Below, one piece after another: positions 23,576 to 36,676 of a DNA stretch of 64,000 nt. Location of the stretch: positions 6,213,869 to 6,277,868 of the forward strand of contig JASKMD010000013.1 in NCBI GenBank assembly GCA_030144725.1, written 5' to 3'. The notes under the pieces were generated by a model, which saw nothing but the letters and a program-made list of their open reading frames with translations, had not been told where the DNA came from and made no database searches. Positions within the stretch are counted from its first letter, which is position 1, and each line of letters opens with the position of its first letter. The translations under genes were made by a program, and so were the position numbers. Origin of the DNA: Haematococcus lacustris (Eukaryota > Chlorophyta > Chlorophyceae > Chlamydomonadales > Haematococcaceae).

Positions 23576-23929
23576 TGAGGTTGCAGAGTAGGGAACCTCC
23601 TTCAAGCAGGTGCACGTGTGGAGCAGCTGCCCGCCAGCCGCGCTGCACCCTGCAACTGCTACAGCCTAGCCACCCCCCCTCCTGCTGGAGCCCAGCACCC
23701 TCCACCTCCACCCCTTGCTCTTGCCGCTCCTAAAGCCCAGCCCCCACCTTTCCCCTAAACCACTGGGCATCTCACCAAGCCTAACTTGATGCGGGCCCGG
23801 CCATCAATGCCCCGCCTATACTCTGCAGCCCGGTGCTACCGTCGCCCTCCGAGTTCACAAGGCAGACTGCTTCGCTAAGCAAGGGCACGTGCAGCACCTT
23901 GACCCTCAATAGGGCCTTCATTGACGTAG

Positions 23930-24275
23930 ACCACTAGTCGTGGACCACTAGAAAACGGTGTTTTGCTTGTGTGAAGTTCCCCATGCACATGGCATACACA
24001 TGGCATACACATGGGCATGGTCGCCTAGCACCTACACCACTGCCTGACCTCGGCTGAGGGGCTATAGTCTAGAGTTGGCATGACAAACATGCGCTGATTG
24101 TAAGCTGATCCGCAGTTCAGGCGGGGCCACAGCTAGGCTGTGCCGCAGCAGGCTGCTACTGCTGCTACTGCTGCTGCTGCTGCTGCTGCTGGGCCTTGGG
24201 TGGCTTGTCTTGCAGCCGCTTGTAGCCCAGGCCTGGGTACTCCTTGCCCTTGGCTGGCAGCTTCCCCTGCTCTGG
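23930..24275 (-). mobile_element. Fanzor (TnpB-like) fragment B
   Basis: Minus strand encodes the same C-terminal block (PEQGKLPAKGKEYPGLGYKR, then LQDKPPK and a Gln run). Downstream lies the conserved flank with aaaacggtgttttg, repeated acatggcatac, and tagagttggcatgac. Similarity stops abruptly at 24275. 5'-truncated, non-functional. Confidence 0.65.
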
Positions 24276-24686
24276 GTCGGCCACGCACCCACTGACAACC
24301 TTATCTCAACCCAGGAGGAGCCTGTGGGGAGACCACGTCGGTAAGTTTCGGACCTCTTCGCCACCTCCAACCTCTCGACTTATCAAAGGGTCTTGGCTCG
24401 GGGTAGCTCTGATATGTGGGAAATGACAAAAGAAATGACAGGTTGAACAAGGTACAATTTACAAGGTTGATCGTTGTTGGTGCTGGCGTATGTAGCGGGT
24501 CAGGGGTATGGTCTTATACCCCAATTGCACCACGCACTCAGCTCGCACCACAGTTTGTTGTGCACTTCATAGTTTAAAGAGGTAACCGCCATAACAACAT
24601 ATGCAGCACCGATGCAGCACCATCCGGCGGCGCAGCGGTACCCACAGGCAACATGCTGCGTGCGCAGCAGCACCATCTGAGCTGTC
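24276..24686. other. Upstream region of the PNPase gene
   Basis: No exon recognised. It should contain the promoter and 5' leader of the gene that starts at 24687; no clear TATA motif seen. Confidence 0.4.
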
Positions 24687-26951
24687 ATGAAAGGATGCTG
24701 GGCCCTGTCCTGCCCTGTCCTACCCGCATGTTCCCACGCCATGGGCTCTTTTCCTCGACGTAGCCATACCCTCGCCCCGCAGCAACGCACCCAACATCCA
24801 AGGCGCGATGCCACTCTCATGCGGGACGCGGTTGGCACAGCACCCCAGCAGGCTACTGGCCCAGGGGCCTCGCGGCGGAGCGTAGAACTGGATGTTGGGT
24901 CAGACAAGAAGGTGCAGCCTGGGAGCAGACGGCCCTGCCCAGCTGTGCCCAGGACTCCCTGCCGACCCTGCACTGCGTTCTCTGCCCCTAGCCTGTGCCC
25001 TGAACCTCTATCACACGCCTCAACCACCTGCTCAGCCTGCACCGCCCCCTGCCTGAGCCGTGAGCAGCTGGCACTGACACTCGCTCTGTTCCCCGCCTGG
25101 CTATTATGGCACGCCCACACCCACCATTTCTCAGCCATGCAGCCATGACCTCGGTCTCAACCCTGGCTGCCTGGCTTGCCTGCCTGCCGCTGCTTGGTGC
25201 CTGATGCTCTCCTGCTGACCCTGTCCCCCTTTGCTCTGCCCCTCAGTGCCATGCCCTGCTCATCATCCTTCCCTGCTTGCCGCAGCCATGCCAACTGCCA
25301 CTGACCATATGACCCCGCCCTTCAAACCTGCCGTTGCTGTTGGTCACACTCTGCTCCTTGACCTGGTCACACAGATCACACTGGAGACCGGCGAGATCGG
25401 GCGCCAAGCCAGTGGCGCAGTAATGGCCATCATGGGTGACACGGTGTGACCACATGCCGCACCTACACTGTCAGCATGCGGCATGCAGCGCCTACACATT
25501 GCCTGGGGCACCCCCTTGACCCACCCCCCAGCCCAGTCAGGTCATCAGGCCCGGGAACCCTAGTAGGCATGGCATGGCATGGCATGGCATGGCATGGCTC
25601 CAGGGGGCTAACTGTGACCAGGTGTGCGGCTGAGGTCAGGCGCGGCAACAGAGCAGATTAGGCAGCTAGCCCAGGTTATTTCAAGGGAGATGAAAGCTGG
25701 GCTAGCCTGCCACATGCCTCTCCCCTTCACCACTGGGGCTGGGAGGAGGACGACTACCTACCCAACCTACCCACCCTGTTGTGCCTCACCCCTGCCTGCC
25801 TTCATACCCTGAGCCTGTAAGGCAGCCTGCATGTGCCAACACCAACTACCCCAGCTACCAGCGCGTGTTTCATCCCCATCTTCCATTTGTCCCCCCACCC
25901 ACCCACCGACCCACCCTCCCACCCTACCCTACTGCGGCTCTAGAGGCCACCCAGAACGGGACTGTTGGTGGGCTCATCAGGGCTTGAGAGATGCAACGGT
26001 CACTTTGCAAATTAAACAAAACCATTGGTGCTCATCATGTGACTCCTGCCTGTCCACCCACCCTTACCCACCCTCACCCTTACCCACCCTCACCTACCCT
26101 CACCCACCCTCACCCCCACCCCTACCCCCACCCACCCTTTCCCACCCCCACCCACCCTCACCCCCACCCCCACCCACCCTTACCCACCCTCACCCACCCT
26201 CACCCACCCTCACCCACCTCCTCACAACCACCGCTTGCTTCCTCCCCTCCCCCCATGGCCCCTCCCCACCCCCATCCCTATCCCGCCGCAACCCACAGGA
26301 CCTGACCCGCCCGCTCTCCCCCACGCACTGCCTTGGCAGGTGCTGTACACCACAGCCTGCAGCGGGGCTGCGCCCACAGGCGATGGCTCCTTCGTGCCCC
26401 TCACGGTCAACTACCAGGAGCGATTCAGTGCCGTGGGTCGCACCAGGTGGGGGGCGGCACCACAGGGGGGAGCCAGGCACAGGGCGGGGGCTCAGGCAGG
26501 AGGGGGGCCAGGCAGCAGGGAGGTGGAGGGGTGGGCAGCAGGGGGGGGGGTAGGCAGAGGGGGGGAGCCAGGCAGGGTTATCATTGGGTGAGCCGGGTGA
26601 TAGCCAGTAGAACCAGAGAAGCATGCCGTCCGCAATTCTGACCCCCCTTTTTGACTTTTTTACTTGTGTGGCAGCAGCGTCAGAGGGACAGCCGGGTAGT
26701 ATGGCGGTAGTGGTCTCCAGCCCTGTACAGCAGCAGCAGCGGCAGCAGCAGCAGCAGCAGCAGTGGGCCCTGAGCAACTCTGCTGAGCTGCCTCCAGCAC
26801 GGCACGCCAGGGGAGGCTAGGGGTCCTGATGTCTAGGCTGGTGCGGGTACTCGGGGGGTGATGCTGCTGGCGCCAGCTGCTGTGGTGCTTGTGATCGTCA
26901 TGGACTCAGCGCACCCTCTCTCCCTCACTCAGGCTAAATTTGATGGCAGCA

Positions 26952-27001
<50 letters not shown>

Positions 27002-28578
27002 GCAGCAGCGGCAGCAGCAGCAACAGCTGCCCCCCTTTGAAGTTCCATGCCCTGCTGACGTGCTTATCCATGCCCTGCTGACCTGCCTTGTTTATCCCCT
27101 GCTGACTCGTCCTTTCTTGCACCCTGCTGACCTGCTGACCTGCTGACCTGATGGCCTGCTGACCTGCTGACCTGCTGACCTGCTGACCTGCTGACCTGCT
27201 GACCTGCCTTCTGCCCCTGCAGCTCTGGGTTTGTGAAGCGTGACAGTCGGCCCAGGGAAAGCGACGTGCAGGTGTCCCGCCTGGTGGACCGGCCCCTGCG
27301 CCCCATGTTCACACCGGGCTGGGCTACAGAGACGCAGGTGACAGAAGAGGGGGGCAGCGGGGCAGGGCAGCAGGGGGCAGCAGGGGGGCAGCAGGGGGGC
27401 AGCAGGGGGGCAGCAGGGGGGCAGCAGTGGGGCAGCAGTGGGGCAGCAGTGGGGCAGCAGTGGGGCAGCAGTGGGGCAGCAGTGGGGCAGCAGTGGGGCA
27501 GCGGGGGGGCAGCGGGGGGGCAGCAGTGGGGCAGCAGTGGGGCAGCGGGGGGGCAGCGGGGGGGCAGCGGGGGGGCAGCAGGGGGTCAGCGGCAGCAGTG
27601 GGGGCAGTGGAGGCGCACAGTCTGGCGTGTTGTGCAGGAGGCCAGCACCACGCCAGTGTGATGTGTGAGTGTGGGCACAGAGCCCCCTCATGTCCCAGTC
27701 ATTCCCTCAGGCCACTTCAGGTCAGATCAGGCCAGTGTTGACCCACACCAGGATGTGGCAGGGCTTGACACAAGGGACTTGACATGGTGAAGGAGAAAGA
27801 GTCCCTGGCTAAGAGGCAGCGCTGCACCGGACAAACACAGTCAAGCACTGAGGCACTGAGCGGAGCCTAAAACAAAAGTCACACTTGAGACACAAATGGT
27901 TCAACCCCTGATGGGCTGGCTGAACCTGCCACACCTTGCTCCAACACATGGCCAAGTCGCTCTGCCTGTGGCTCTCAGCTCCTCAGCCTGCAACCCTCTG
28001 CCGTCACCCCTCAGGCACTCAGCCCTGACGCAAGGGACTTTACATGGCCTGGCCGCTAGACCAAGGTCTGGGTGTGGGCCATGACAGCTGCTGGGGCCAT
28101 GACAGCTGCTGCAGGTGATGCCATGGCCCCTGCTATAAGCTGTTAGCGTAATCTTCAATGGCGGCGGCTGCTGCTGCTGTTGCTGCAGGTGCTACAGTGG
28201 CTGCTGTCCTATGACGGAGTCCACAGCCCCGAGCCCTTGGCCATCACCGCAGCCAGCGCAGCCCTGCTCATTTCAGGTGGGGCGACAGACCAGGGCAACC
28301 CAAAGCAGGACAGGGGCGAGGCGGGCTGGATGCCTGACTGGGTACCGGCTTAGCTGCTGGCCAGCCCCCAGGCCTCTACCCTGGTCGAGCCAAGCTAGCT
28401 AGCCTGCTCCCCCATCCCCACCCCCTACCCCACACCCCACACCCCACACCCCACACCCCACACCCCACACCCCACACCCCACACCCCACACCCCACACCC
28501 CACACCCCACCCACCCCACACCCCACACCCCCCCACCCTCCCACACCCCACACCCCCCCACCCTCCCACCCCCCACCC

Positions 28579-28615
<37 letters not shown>

Positions 28616-28865
28616 GCACCCTCCCCCTGCTCCCCCTGATGCCACCCACAGACATCCCCTTCCAGAAGGCAGTGGCTGGGGTGCGTGTGGGCTGGGTGGA
28701 CGGCCAGCCCCTGGTGAGCCCCAGCGAGGAGGACATGAAGCGCAGTTACCTGGACCTGGTGCTGGCAGGTAAGGCTGGGGGGAAGTAGCTGGCAGGCAGG
28801 CAACCAGAGGAACCAGGGGGGCAGGCTTTTCAATGACCGGCTGCTGCCGCCACCGCCGCTGCTGC

Positions 28866-28909
<44 letters not shown>

Positions 28910-31900
28910 AGGACTAGCATGCCCTGTTCTGCCCCCTGTGCTCCAGTGTGTACTGCACAGCTCTGTTGCCTCTGCCCTGCCTGTGTCTGCCCCCTGCAGG
29001 CAGCCGCGATGCTGTGCTCATGATTGAGGGTTTCTGCAGCTTCCTGTCAGAGGAGGACATGATGCAGGTCAGGTCAGCAGGTGCAGCGCAAGCAGGGCTG
29101 GGTGGGGCAGGCGGGTATGGGAGGGAGGGAAGGGGGAGGTGGGAACAGCAACACAGACGGATGCACCAAGGCCGCGCTGGGTGGGGTGGGGTCAACACAC
29201 CTTGCCTGTGACTGCCTCTAGCCATTGAATCCTTTTCATCCTTTAAAGATATGATGCCGTGGCTTTCCTTGCGCAGCTGCTGCTGCTGCACCAGTCGCTG
29301 TGCTGCTGCTGTGGCATCAGTCGCTGTGCTGCTGCTGCTGCGCCAGTTGCTGTGCTGCTGCTTGGATGGTGCATGTGGCAGGCAGTGGAGGCGGGCAGCC
29401 AGGTGGTGAGCAGAATGTGTGGGCAGATGGAGGATTGGGCGAGAGAGGTGGGACAGCCCAAATCCCGACACACCCTGGTGCTGCTGCCTGAGGTGAGGTG
29501 AGGTGAGGTGAGGTGAGGTGAGGTGAGGTGAGGTGAGGTGAGGTGAGGTGAGGTGAGGTGAGGTGAGGTGAGGTGAGGTGAGGTGAGGTGAGGTGAGGTG
29601 AGGTGAGGTGAGGTGAGGTGAGGTGAGGTGAGGTGAGGTGAGGTGAGGTGAGGTGAGGTGAGGTGAGGTGAGGTGAGGTGAGGTGAGGTGAGGTGAGGTG
29701 AGGTGAGGTGAGGTGAGGTGAGGTGAGGTGAGGTGAAGGGTAGATACATCTGTTTAAAGGATTGTGCATAGAAGGGGTAATATTGCCAGGAGAGAATCGT
29801 CAACTGTATCAGGAATGCAGTAAGTGTGACTTTATTCGTCAGGGGCAGATAACTAGCCAAGGTGACCACCATTATGGGGGATGGATGGTTGAAAGCCCTC
29901 TCCCTGGCCATGCAAGTAACTGAATTTGGTAAAGAGATATGTTTAATATTCAACCACGGTCTACCAAAGGCCTCAAAATGGTTCGGAAGAGGCAGTGTGA
30001 AGGGACTATACGGTACGCTACAATACTCAATATCATGCAATGCTCATTTTTTGCAATGTCGTTGGATGGTTGTTGCATGTTTGCTTACACATTAACGTGG
30101 TCAATCAATTGTTAAAATTGAGTACAACTCAGTCACAATTTGAGCATTTGAGAGCATGAAGGTGTGGTGGGTGAGATACTGTAGGCAAGGCAAGGTCACA
30201 GCCTGATCTACTGCAATGCCGCAGGGCCTGCAAGAAGCTGTGGACACCCTGGTAGGCCCTTCCCTCCTGGAGCTGTACAGGTACCCCTACCTCCTCACAC
30301 TCATCACCCTCACCCTCCTCACCCTCACCCTCCTCACCCTCCTCACCCTCCTCACAACCCTCGCCCTTTCCCTTGCCCTCACCCTTGCCTGCGTGGGCAG
30401 CATAGCCAGACATGTTCACCTCTACTTGTCACGCCTTGTTGTGTCCGGCCAGGTTACAACCTGAACTGCTTGACCTGTGCTGACGCCCTGCACAGCCAAG
30501 CTGAAGACAAAGGGAGTAGAGGCGCAGGGGAGGAGGCGCTGAGGAAAAGGGTGGTGCAGCACCTGCTGGTGAGACCCACCCACCCACCCACCCACCCACC
30601 CACCCACCCACCCACCCACCCACCCACCCACCCACCCACCCACCCACCCACCCACCCACCCACCCACCCACCCACCCACCCACCCACCCACCCACCCACC
30701 CACCCACCCACCCACCCACCCACCCACCCACCCACCCACCCACCCACCCACCCACCCACCCATCCACCCACCCACCCACCCACCCACCCACCCACCCACC
30801 CACCCAACCCCCTATGCTGCCCTCTCCACCCTTCTCTCCACCTGTCCACTCAGCCTTTTCTGTTGATGCTGCTTTCCCCACCCTACCTCCACGCAGCCCT
30901 GTTGTTTACTTGCATTGCCGCTAGCCACGGGATTTCCTCCTGCTTCAGTAGCCCTGACCCCCACCCCCTGACCCCCTTACCCTATGATAATGCAGCCTGA
31001 GGAAGGTCAAGGCAGCCTGGCCCAGTACGGCCCTACCCTGTCCCAGTTGAACCTTGCCTTCAAGAATGCAGCTTCCCAAGCTTTACGGAAGATGGTGTTG
31101 AAACAGGTGCGGGGTCGATGTGGTAGAGACTGAGCTCAGCTAGGGCAGCAGGGATGGCAGGGAAGGAAAACAGTGGGCAGTGCACTGATCAGGGTAGGGT
31201 TACAGAATGGTCATGGATGGGAATGTGTGTGTGTACTTATCCGCTACTCACCCAGCATCACCTCCTCCCACATGCACCTCACCTGGCTGCTGGGCAGGGC
31301 CGGCGAGTTGATGGCCGGGGGCTGTGCGACATCAGGCCTATCAGCGCACGCGCCGGCCTGCTGCCACGCACTCACGGCTCCGCGCTGTTCACCCGCGGGG
31401 AGACCCAGGTACACCCCCTCCTGACCCTCCTGCCCTCCTGCCCCTCCTGACCTGCCTGCCCCTCCTGACCCACCTGACCCTCCTGCCCCTCCTGACCTGC
31501 TTACCCCTCCTGACCCACCTGACCCTCCTGCCCCTCCTGACCCTCTTGCCCCTCCTGACCTGCCTACCCCTCCTGACCCACCTGACCCTCCTGCCCCTCC
31601 TGACCCTCTTGCCCCTCCTGACCTGCCTACCCCTCCTGACCCACCTGACCCTCCTGCCCCTCCTGACCCTCTTGCCCCTCCTGACCTGCCTACCCTTCCT
31701 GCCCCTCCTGACCCTCTTGACCCTCCTGCCCCTCCTGCTCCTCTTACCCCTCCTGCCCTCCTGACCCTGTTCACATTGCTGTTTTGGGCGACCATATCCT
31801 ATGTGATCATTTTGTCTTGCCCACTGCATGTCCTGTACAGGTCATCGCAGTCGCCACCCTGGGCAGCCGGAGCGACTCACTTCGCGCTCAGGCAGTACGC

Positions 31901-34900
31901 TCCCTGGCCGCCCCAGGTGTCGACCTACGCTGACCCTAGCTACCCCAAACCTTGCACCGCCACAACCCGACCCTAACCGCCACCAACCAACCTTTCACTG
32001 CTCGTGGACCTTGCACCCTCAGCGCATCATGTTAAAGCTAGAGTGGTACAAGGGAGTAAACTGCTGCTGACTGTGTGTGTGCCGAGGCTGTGTGGCGCAG
32101 CGACGCCATTAGGCGGATGCCGCATAGTGATGACTCTCCTGCCCCTGCTGCTGCTGCTGCCGTGGTGGCTGCTGCTGCTGCTGCTGTGGCGACGGCAGCT
32201 GTGGCTGCTGCTGTGGCTGCTGCTGTTCCTGTTGCTACTGCTGCTGCTGCTGCTGCTCCTACTGCTGCAGATGATAGATGCAGCCGTCATAGCTGTTGTT
32301 GTCATCGCTAAGCCGCCTGCCAGGTGTCGCTGCTAGGATTTGAACCCGTATGCGTGGCTGCAGCAGCATGTCTAGGTGCAGCCAGTCCTGACATGAGAAT
32401 ACTGTCTGCCACTTTGGGTTAGGGTTAGGGTTTGTTTTCTAATGCAGTGCTGAAGCATCAGCAGACCTGACCTTAGCACCAAGCAGTTTGCCACCTGTGT
32501 TGTAGGCAGTGCGGAGCCTGGTTCAAAGCCCGGGCCAGGCAGTGGTGAGGAGGAGGGGTCCAGCTTCTACCTGCAATACTTCTTCCCTCCCTCCTCCGTA
32601 GGAGAAGTTGGCAAGGTTGGGCCGCCTGGTGAGCATGCAAGCATCACATCCAGTAGAGTAATGGTGGAGTAAAAAAGCATGCAAGCATCACACCTAATAG
32701 AGTAATGGTGGAGCCAGGGAGGCAGTACACTGACGGCCCCCATCTGCATTACACACACTCAGCTGTGCTTGGCTGTGCTTGACCACACACCCGTGCTTGC
32801 ATCACACAGCCGTGCTTGAATCACACACCCGTGCTTGCATCACACACCCGTGCTTGCATCACACACCCGTGCTTGCATCACACACCCGTGCTTGCATCAC
32901 ACACCCGTGCTTGCATCACACACCCGCACGCACACTCAGCCGTGCCTGGCCCTGCCACCCCATGCTGGTGTTTATGGGGCGTACTGCAGCCCACACCCAT
33001 CTTACCTTCGTAGCCAGTCTGACCCTCAGCTGACAGCCTGGAGCCTACTGAAGCACTTTGCTGGAATGCCTGGCTGAGTGCGGAGCTTGGATGTGAGACT
33101 TGATTGACAGATGATCAGATGTCCTGCTCAGTGATTGTGCTTGCCTGACCAAACACCTGCCGCCATCAGGGCGGAGAGAGCTGGGACATGGGGAGCTGGC
33201 GCAGCGTGCTCTAGCACCATGTGTTCCCAACCAGGTCAGACCCCTCCTCCCCTCCTCCCCTCCTCCCCTCCTCCCCTCCTCCCCTCCTCCCCTCCTCCCC
33301 TCCTCCCCTCCTCCCCTCCTCCCCTCCTCCCCTCCTCCCCTCCTCCCCTCCTCCCCTCCTCCCCTCCTCCCCTCCTCCCCTCCTCCCCTCCTCCCCTCCG
33401 CCCCTCCGCCCCTCCGCCCCTCCGCCCCTCCGCCCCTCCGCCCCTCCGCCCCTCCGCCCCTCCGCCCCTCCGCCCCTCCGCCCCTCCGCTCCTCCGCCCC
33501 TCCGCCCCTCCGCCCCTCCGCCCCTCCGCCCCTCCTCATCCCATCACCCCAACCTGGCTGCACCCAGCAGGCCGACTTCCCATACGTTGTGCGTCTTGAA
33601 AGCACTGTCACAGAGAGCAACGGCAGCTCTTCCATGGCCAGTGTGTGTGGTGGCTACCTAGCCATGAGGGATGCAGGTGAGAGTTTGCATGGGCTGGCCA
33701 GGGCTTGTGGCAAGCCCGTCAGGTATGGCCAGCCATCTGTCTGCGACTGAACATCACACAATACACACATTACATCAAACCACAACAAGTGCTCACCAGG
33801 GCCATCAAAAGTTGGCCTTGTTGCCAGCGCAGCACCGTAGTCCAGGCCTTTGCTTGCGCAGCCAGCTGGGCCGGGCAGCAATGCTGCTGGCAGTGGGACA
33901 GGATATCTAGCCTGCTGGCGCTTGACGCCTCCCTGTAGCTGTAGCTGTAGTTGTTGCTATGCTGTTGTGGGGTCACACAACGGCCTGGGTCGTGTGGTTG
34001 TGATTGTGGTCAGGTGCGTGAGATGTGGTTGTGTCTGAGTCCTGTGCTCCTGGGTGCTGTGTGCTGCCTGGGTCTTGTGCTGGTGCGATGTTCTGCCTGG
34101 GTCGTGTGGTTGTGCTTTTGGGTGGGGCTTGAGCGCATTGTCAAAGCGTGGTGTGGGGGGGCTGCTGCTGCAGGGGTGCCTCTGGTTCGCCCGGTTGCTG
34201 GCATAGCCATGGGCCTCGTGCTGGACCCTGCCACAGGTGGGTGCTGGGTAAGGCGGAGGGGTACCCTCACTGCAGGGAAGGAGGGCAGGCAGGAGGGACC
34301 GGTGAGCTGGGCTTGCATTGCATCTGTCTGAACCATGTGTCAGTGTGAGCACAACTAGTGAGCAGCAGCTGGTGAGTAGCTGGTGAGCAGCTAGTTAGCA
34401 TGGGAATGGGGTTGGCGGTGATTGCCTTGCTGAGCTGATTGGTTGTGGGCACATAGAGGGTTGTGCACCATGGTGGCGGTGAGGAGGGTACGGTCGAGGT
34501 GAGGGGGCTGGCAGGGAAGTTGTAGGCTGAGGGATCTGATGGTGGTGATGCTGGTAGGCATGGCTGTGGTGGTGGGGGGTGGTGGGGGTGTGCAGGCGAG
34601 TATGCGGTGCTGAGCGACATTTTGGGGTCAGAGGACGCGCTAGGGGACATGGACTTCAAGGTGGCTGGGGACAAGGGCACCGGCATCACTGCCTTTCAAA
34701 TGGACATCAAGGTATGGGCGTGTGGGGCAGCGTGTGGGCCCCAGGGCAAGGAGGCCAGAGGGGAGGGATGATAGGTACAGGGTAGAGGTGAAAGAGGACC
34801 ACGGGGTGGGTGCAGCTAGCGCAGGGGCAGCGCTGAGGGCAGGGCTTCCATGCTGGGTTGCAGCTTCGATTGCAGTCATGTCAGTGTTGGTCATGCAGCC

Positions 34901-36641
34901 ATGAGGTCATGTGGGTGTGGGTAAGGCAGCCAAACAAGTATTAGGTCATGCTGTCATGAGGGTGTGAGAGCATGCAGTCATGAGGGTGTGAGGGTATGCA
35001 GGACAGAGTTTGTGTGCTGGAGGATATAGATACACCTCATGTCCAGAACACCATGTCGCTCGCAGGCCAGGCAGTGTGGGGTGTTGATGCGCAGGTCGAG
35101 GGCATCACGCCCGACATCATGCGCAAGGCGCTGGCACAAGCACGGGACGGTCGCATGCACATCCTTGCGCAGATGGCAAAGTGTAAGCCCGCGCCTCGCG
35201 GCAAACTTTCGCCCTACGCGCCACGCGTCATCCGGAGATATGTGGGTGACACGGGTTCGATTCTCGAGAAGTGCGGTCGACCGTTGCTCGTTTCAACGGC
35301 ACGATGCCCTTCCATCGCGCGGCTTTGTAGCACCACCTCCTTTTCCCCTGGCAGAATGTGGCTCAGTGGCAGTGTCACTGTCCCAGGCTGGATGTCACTC
35401 TTGCACGAAATCATCATGCAATCAAGACACAATGCCACCTGTTTGCTTGATGCCAGCTACCTGGAGGCAACGTTTTTTGTGCAGTGGGGTGTCGTGCAAC
35501 AAACATGTTCTGTGGCTGGTATTGCTTACACCTATTCTCAGCTACCCACCAGCCAGAAGTGTAGTCGTGTGCCTGACTGGCTGGCTGGCTGACTGACAGA
35601 CTGACTGGCTGACTTACTGACTGGCTGACTGGCTGCAGGTGGACCCAGCCAAGCGCATGGCCGTGGTTGGGCAGGGCGGACGCACCCTGCGCCAGATCAT
35701 GGACCTGACAGGGGCGTTGGACATCTCCCTGACTGAGAATGGCATGTTGGAGGTGAGTAGGTGCAGTGCCGCCAGCTGGAGTGGTCAGTGCAGTGGGCGG
35801 GTCGCCTGCCAGCCCGCCAGCCTGTGGCCTCCCTGCTTGCCCCTCCTGCTGCCCACCTTCCCTAACCCTGCACCTGCCACCTTCCAGATCACCGCGCCTG
35901 GCGAGGCTGCGGCCAGTAGGGCCTGGGACTGCGTGTCACTGGTGCTGGACCCACCCGCACCCAACCGTATCTTCAGGAACGTGCCCATCACAGCAGTGCA
36001 GGTGCGACCCCAGCTGTGAACATGCATCGAGACAGCAAAGTCTTGCAAAGTGCCAAGGCCAGCCAACGCAAAGATTCAGCCAAAACAAAGGTCCTGCGGA
36101 AGTCAAGGGCAAATTGCCGTTTGAAGTGACGAGAGTCAGAGCCAAAGCCTGTCTTACAAAGTGACTCCTAAAACTCCTTATGGGCTGGCTGGCTGGCTGG
36201 CTGGTTCTAATAAGCTGACATGACACAGGCATTTGGGTGTGCCCCTTGTGCCCCTTGTGATGTATATGCATACCTGACCCTGACCCTGACCCTGACCCTG
36301 ACCCTGACCCTGACCCTGACCCTGACCCTGACCCTGACCCTGACCCTGACCCTGACCCTGACCCTGACCCTGACCCTGACCCTGACCCTGACCCTGACCC
36401 TGACCCTGACCCTGACCCTGACCCTGACCCTGACCCTGACCCTGACCCTGACCCTGACCCTGACCCTGACCCTGACCCTGACCCTGACCCTGACCCTGAC
36501 CCTGACCCTGACCCTGACCCTGACCCTGACCCTGACCCTGACCCTGACCCTGACCCTGACCCTGACCCTGACCCTGACCCTGACCCTGACCCTGACCCTG
36601 ACCCTGACCCTGACCCTGACCCTGACCCTGACCCTGACCCT

Positions 36642-36676
<35 letters not shown>

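Noticed and set aside
30422..30881. GWVG-repeat and THPP-repeat frames
   Set aside because: Translations of the (CCCA)n array inside a PNPase intron.
33045..33635. [14 protein letters not shown] minus-strand frame of 196 codons
   Set aside because: Antisense translation of the octamer array in a PNPase intron.
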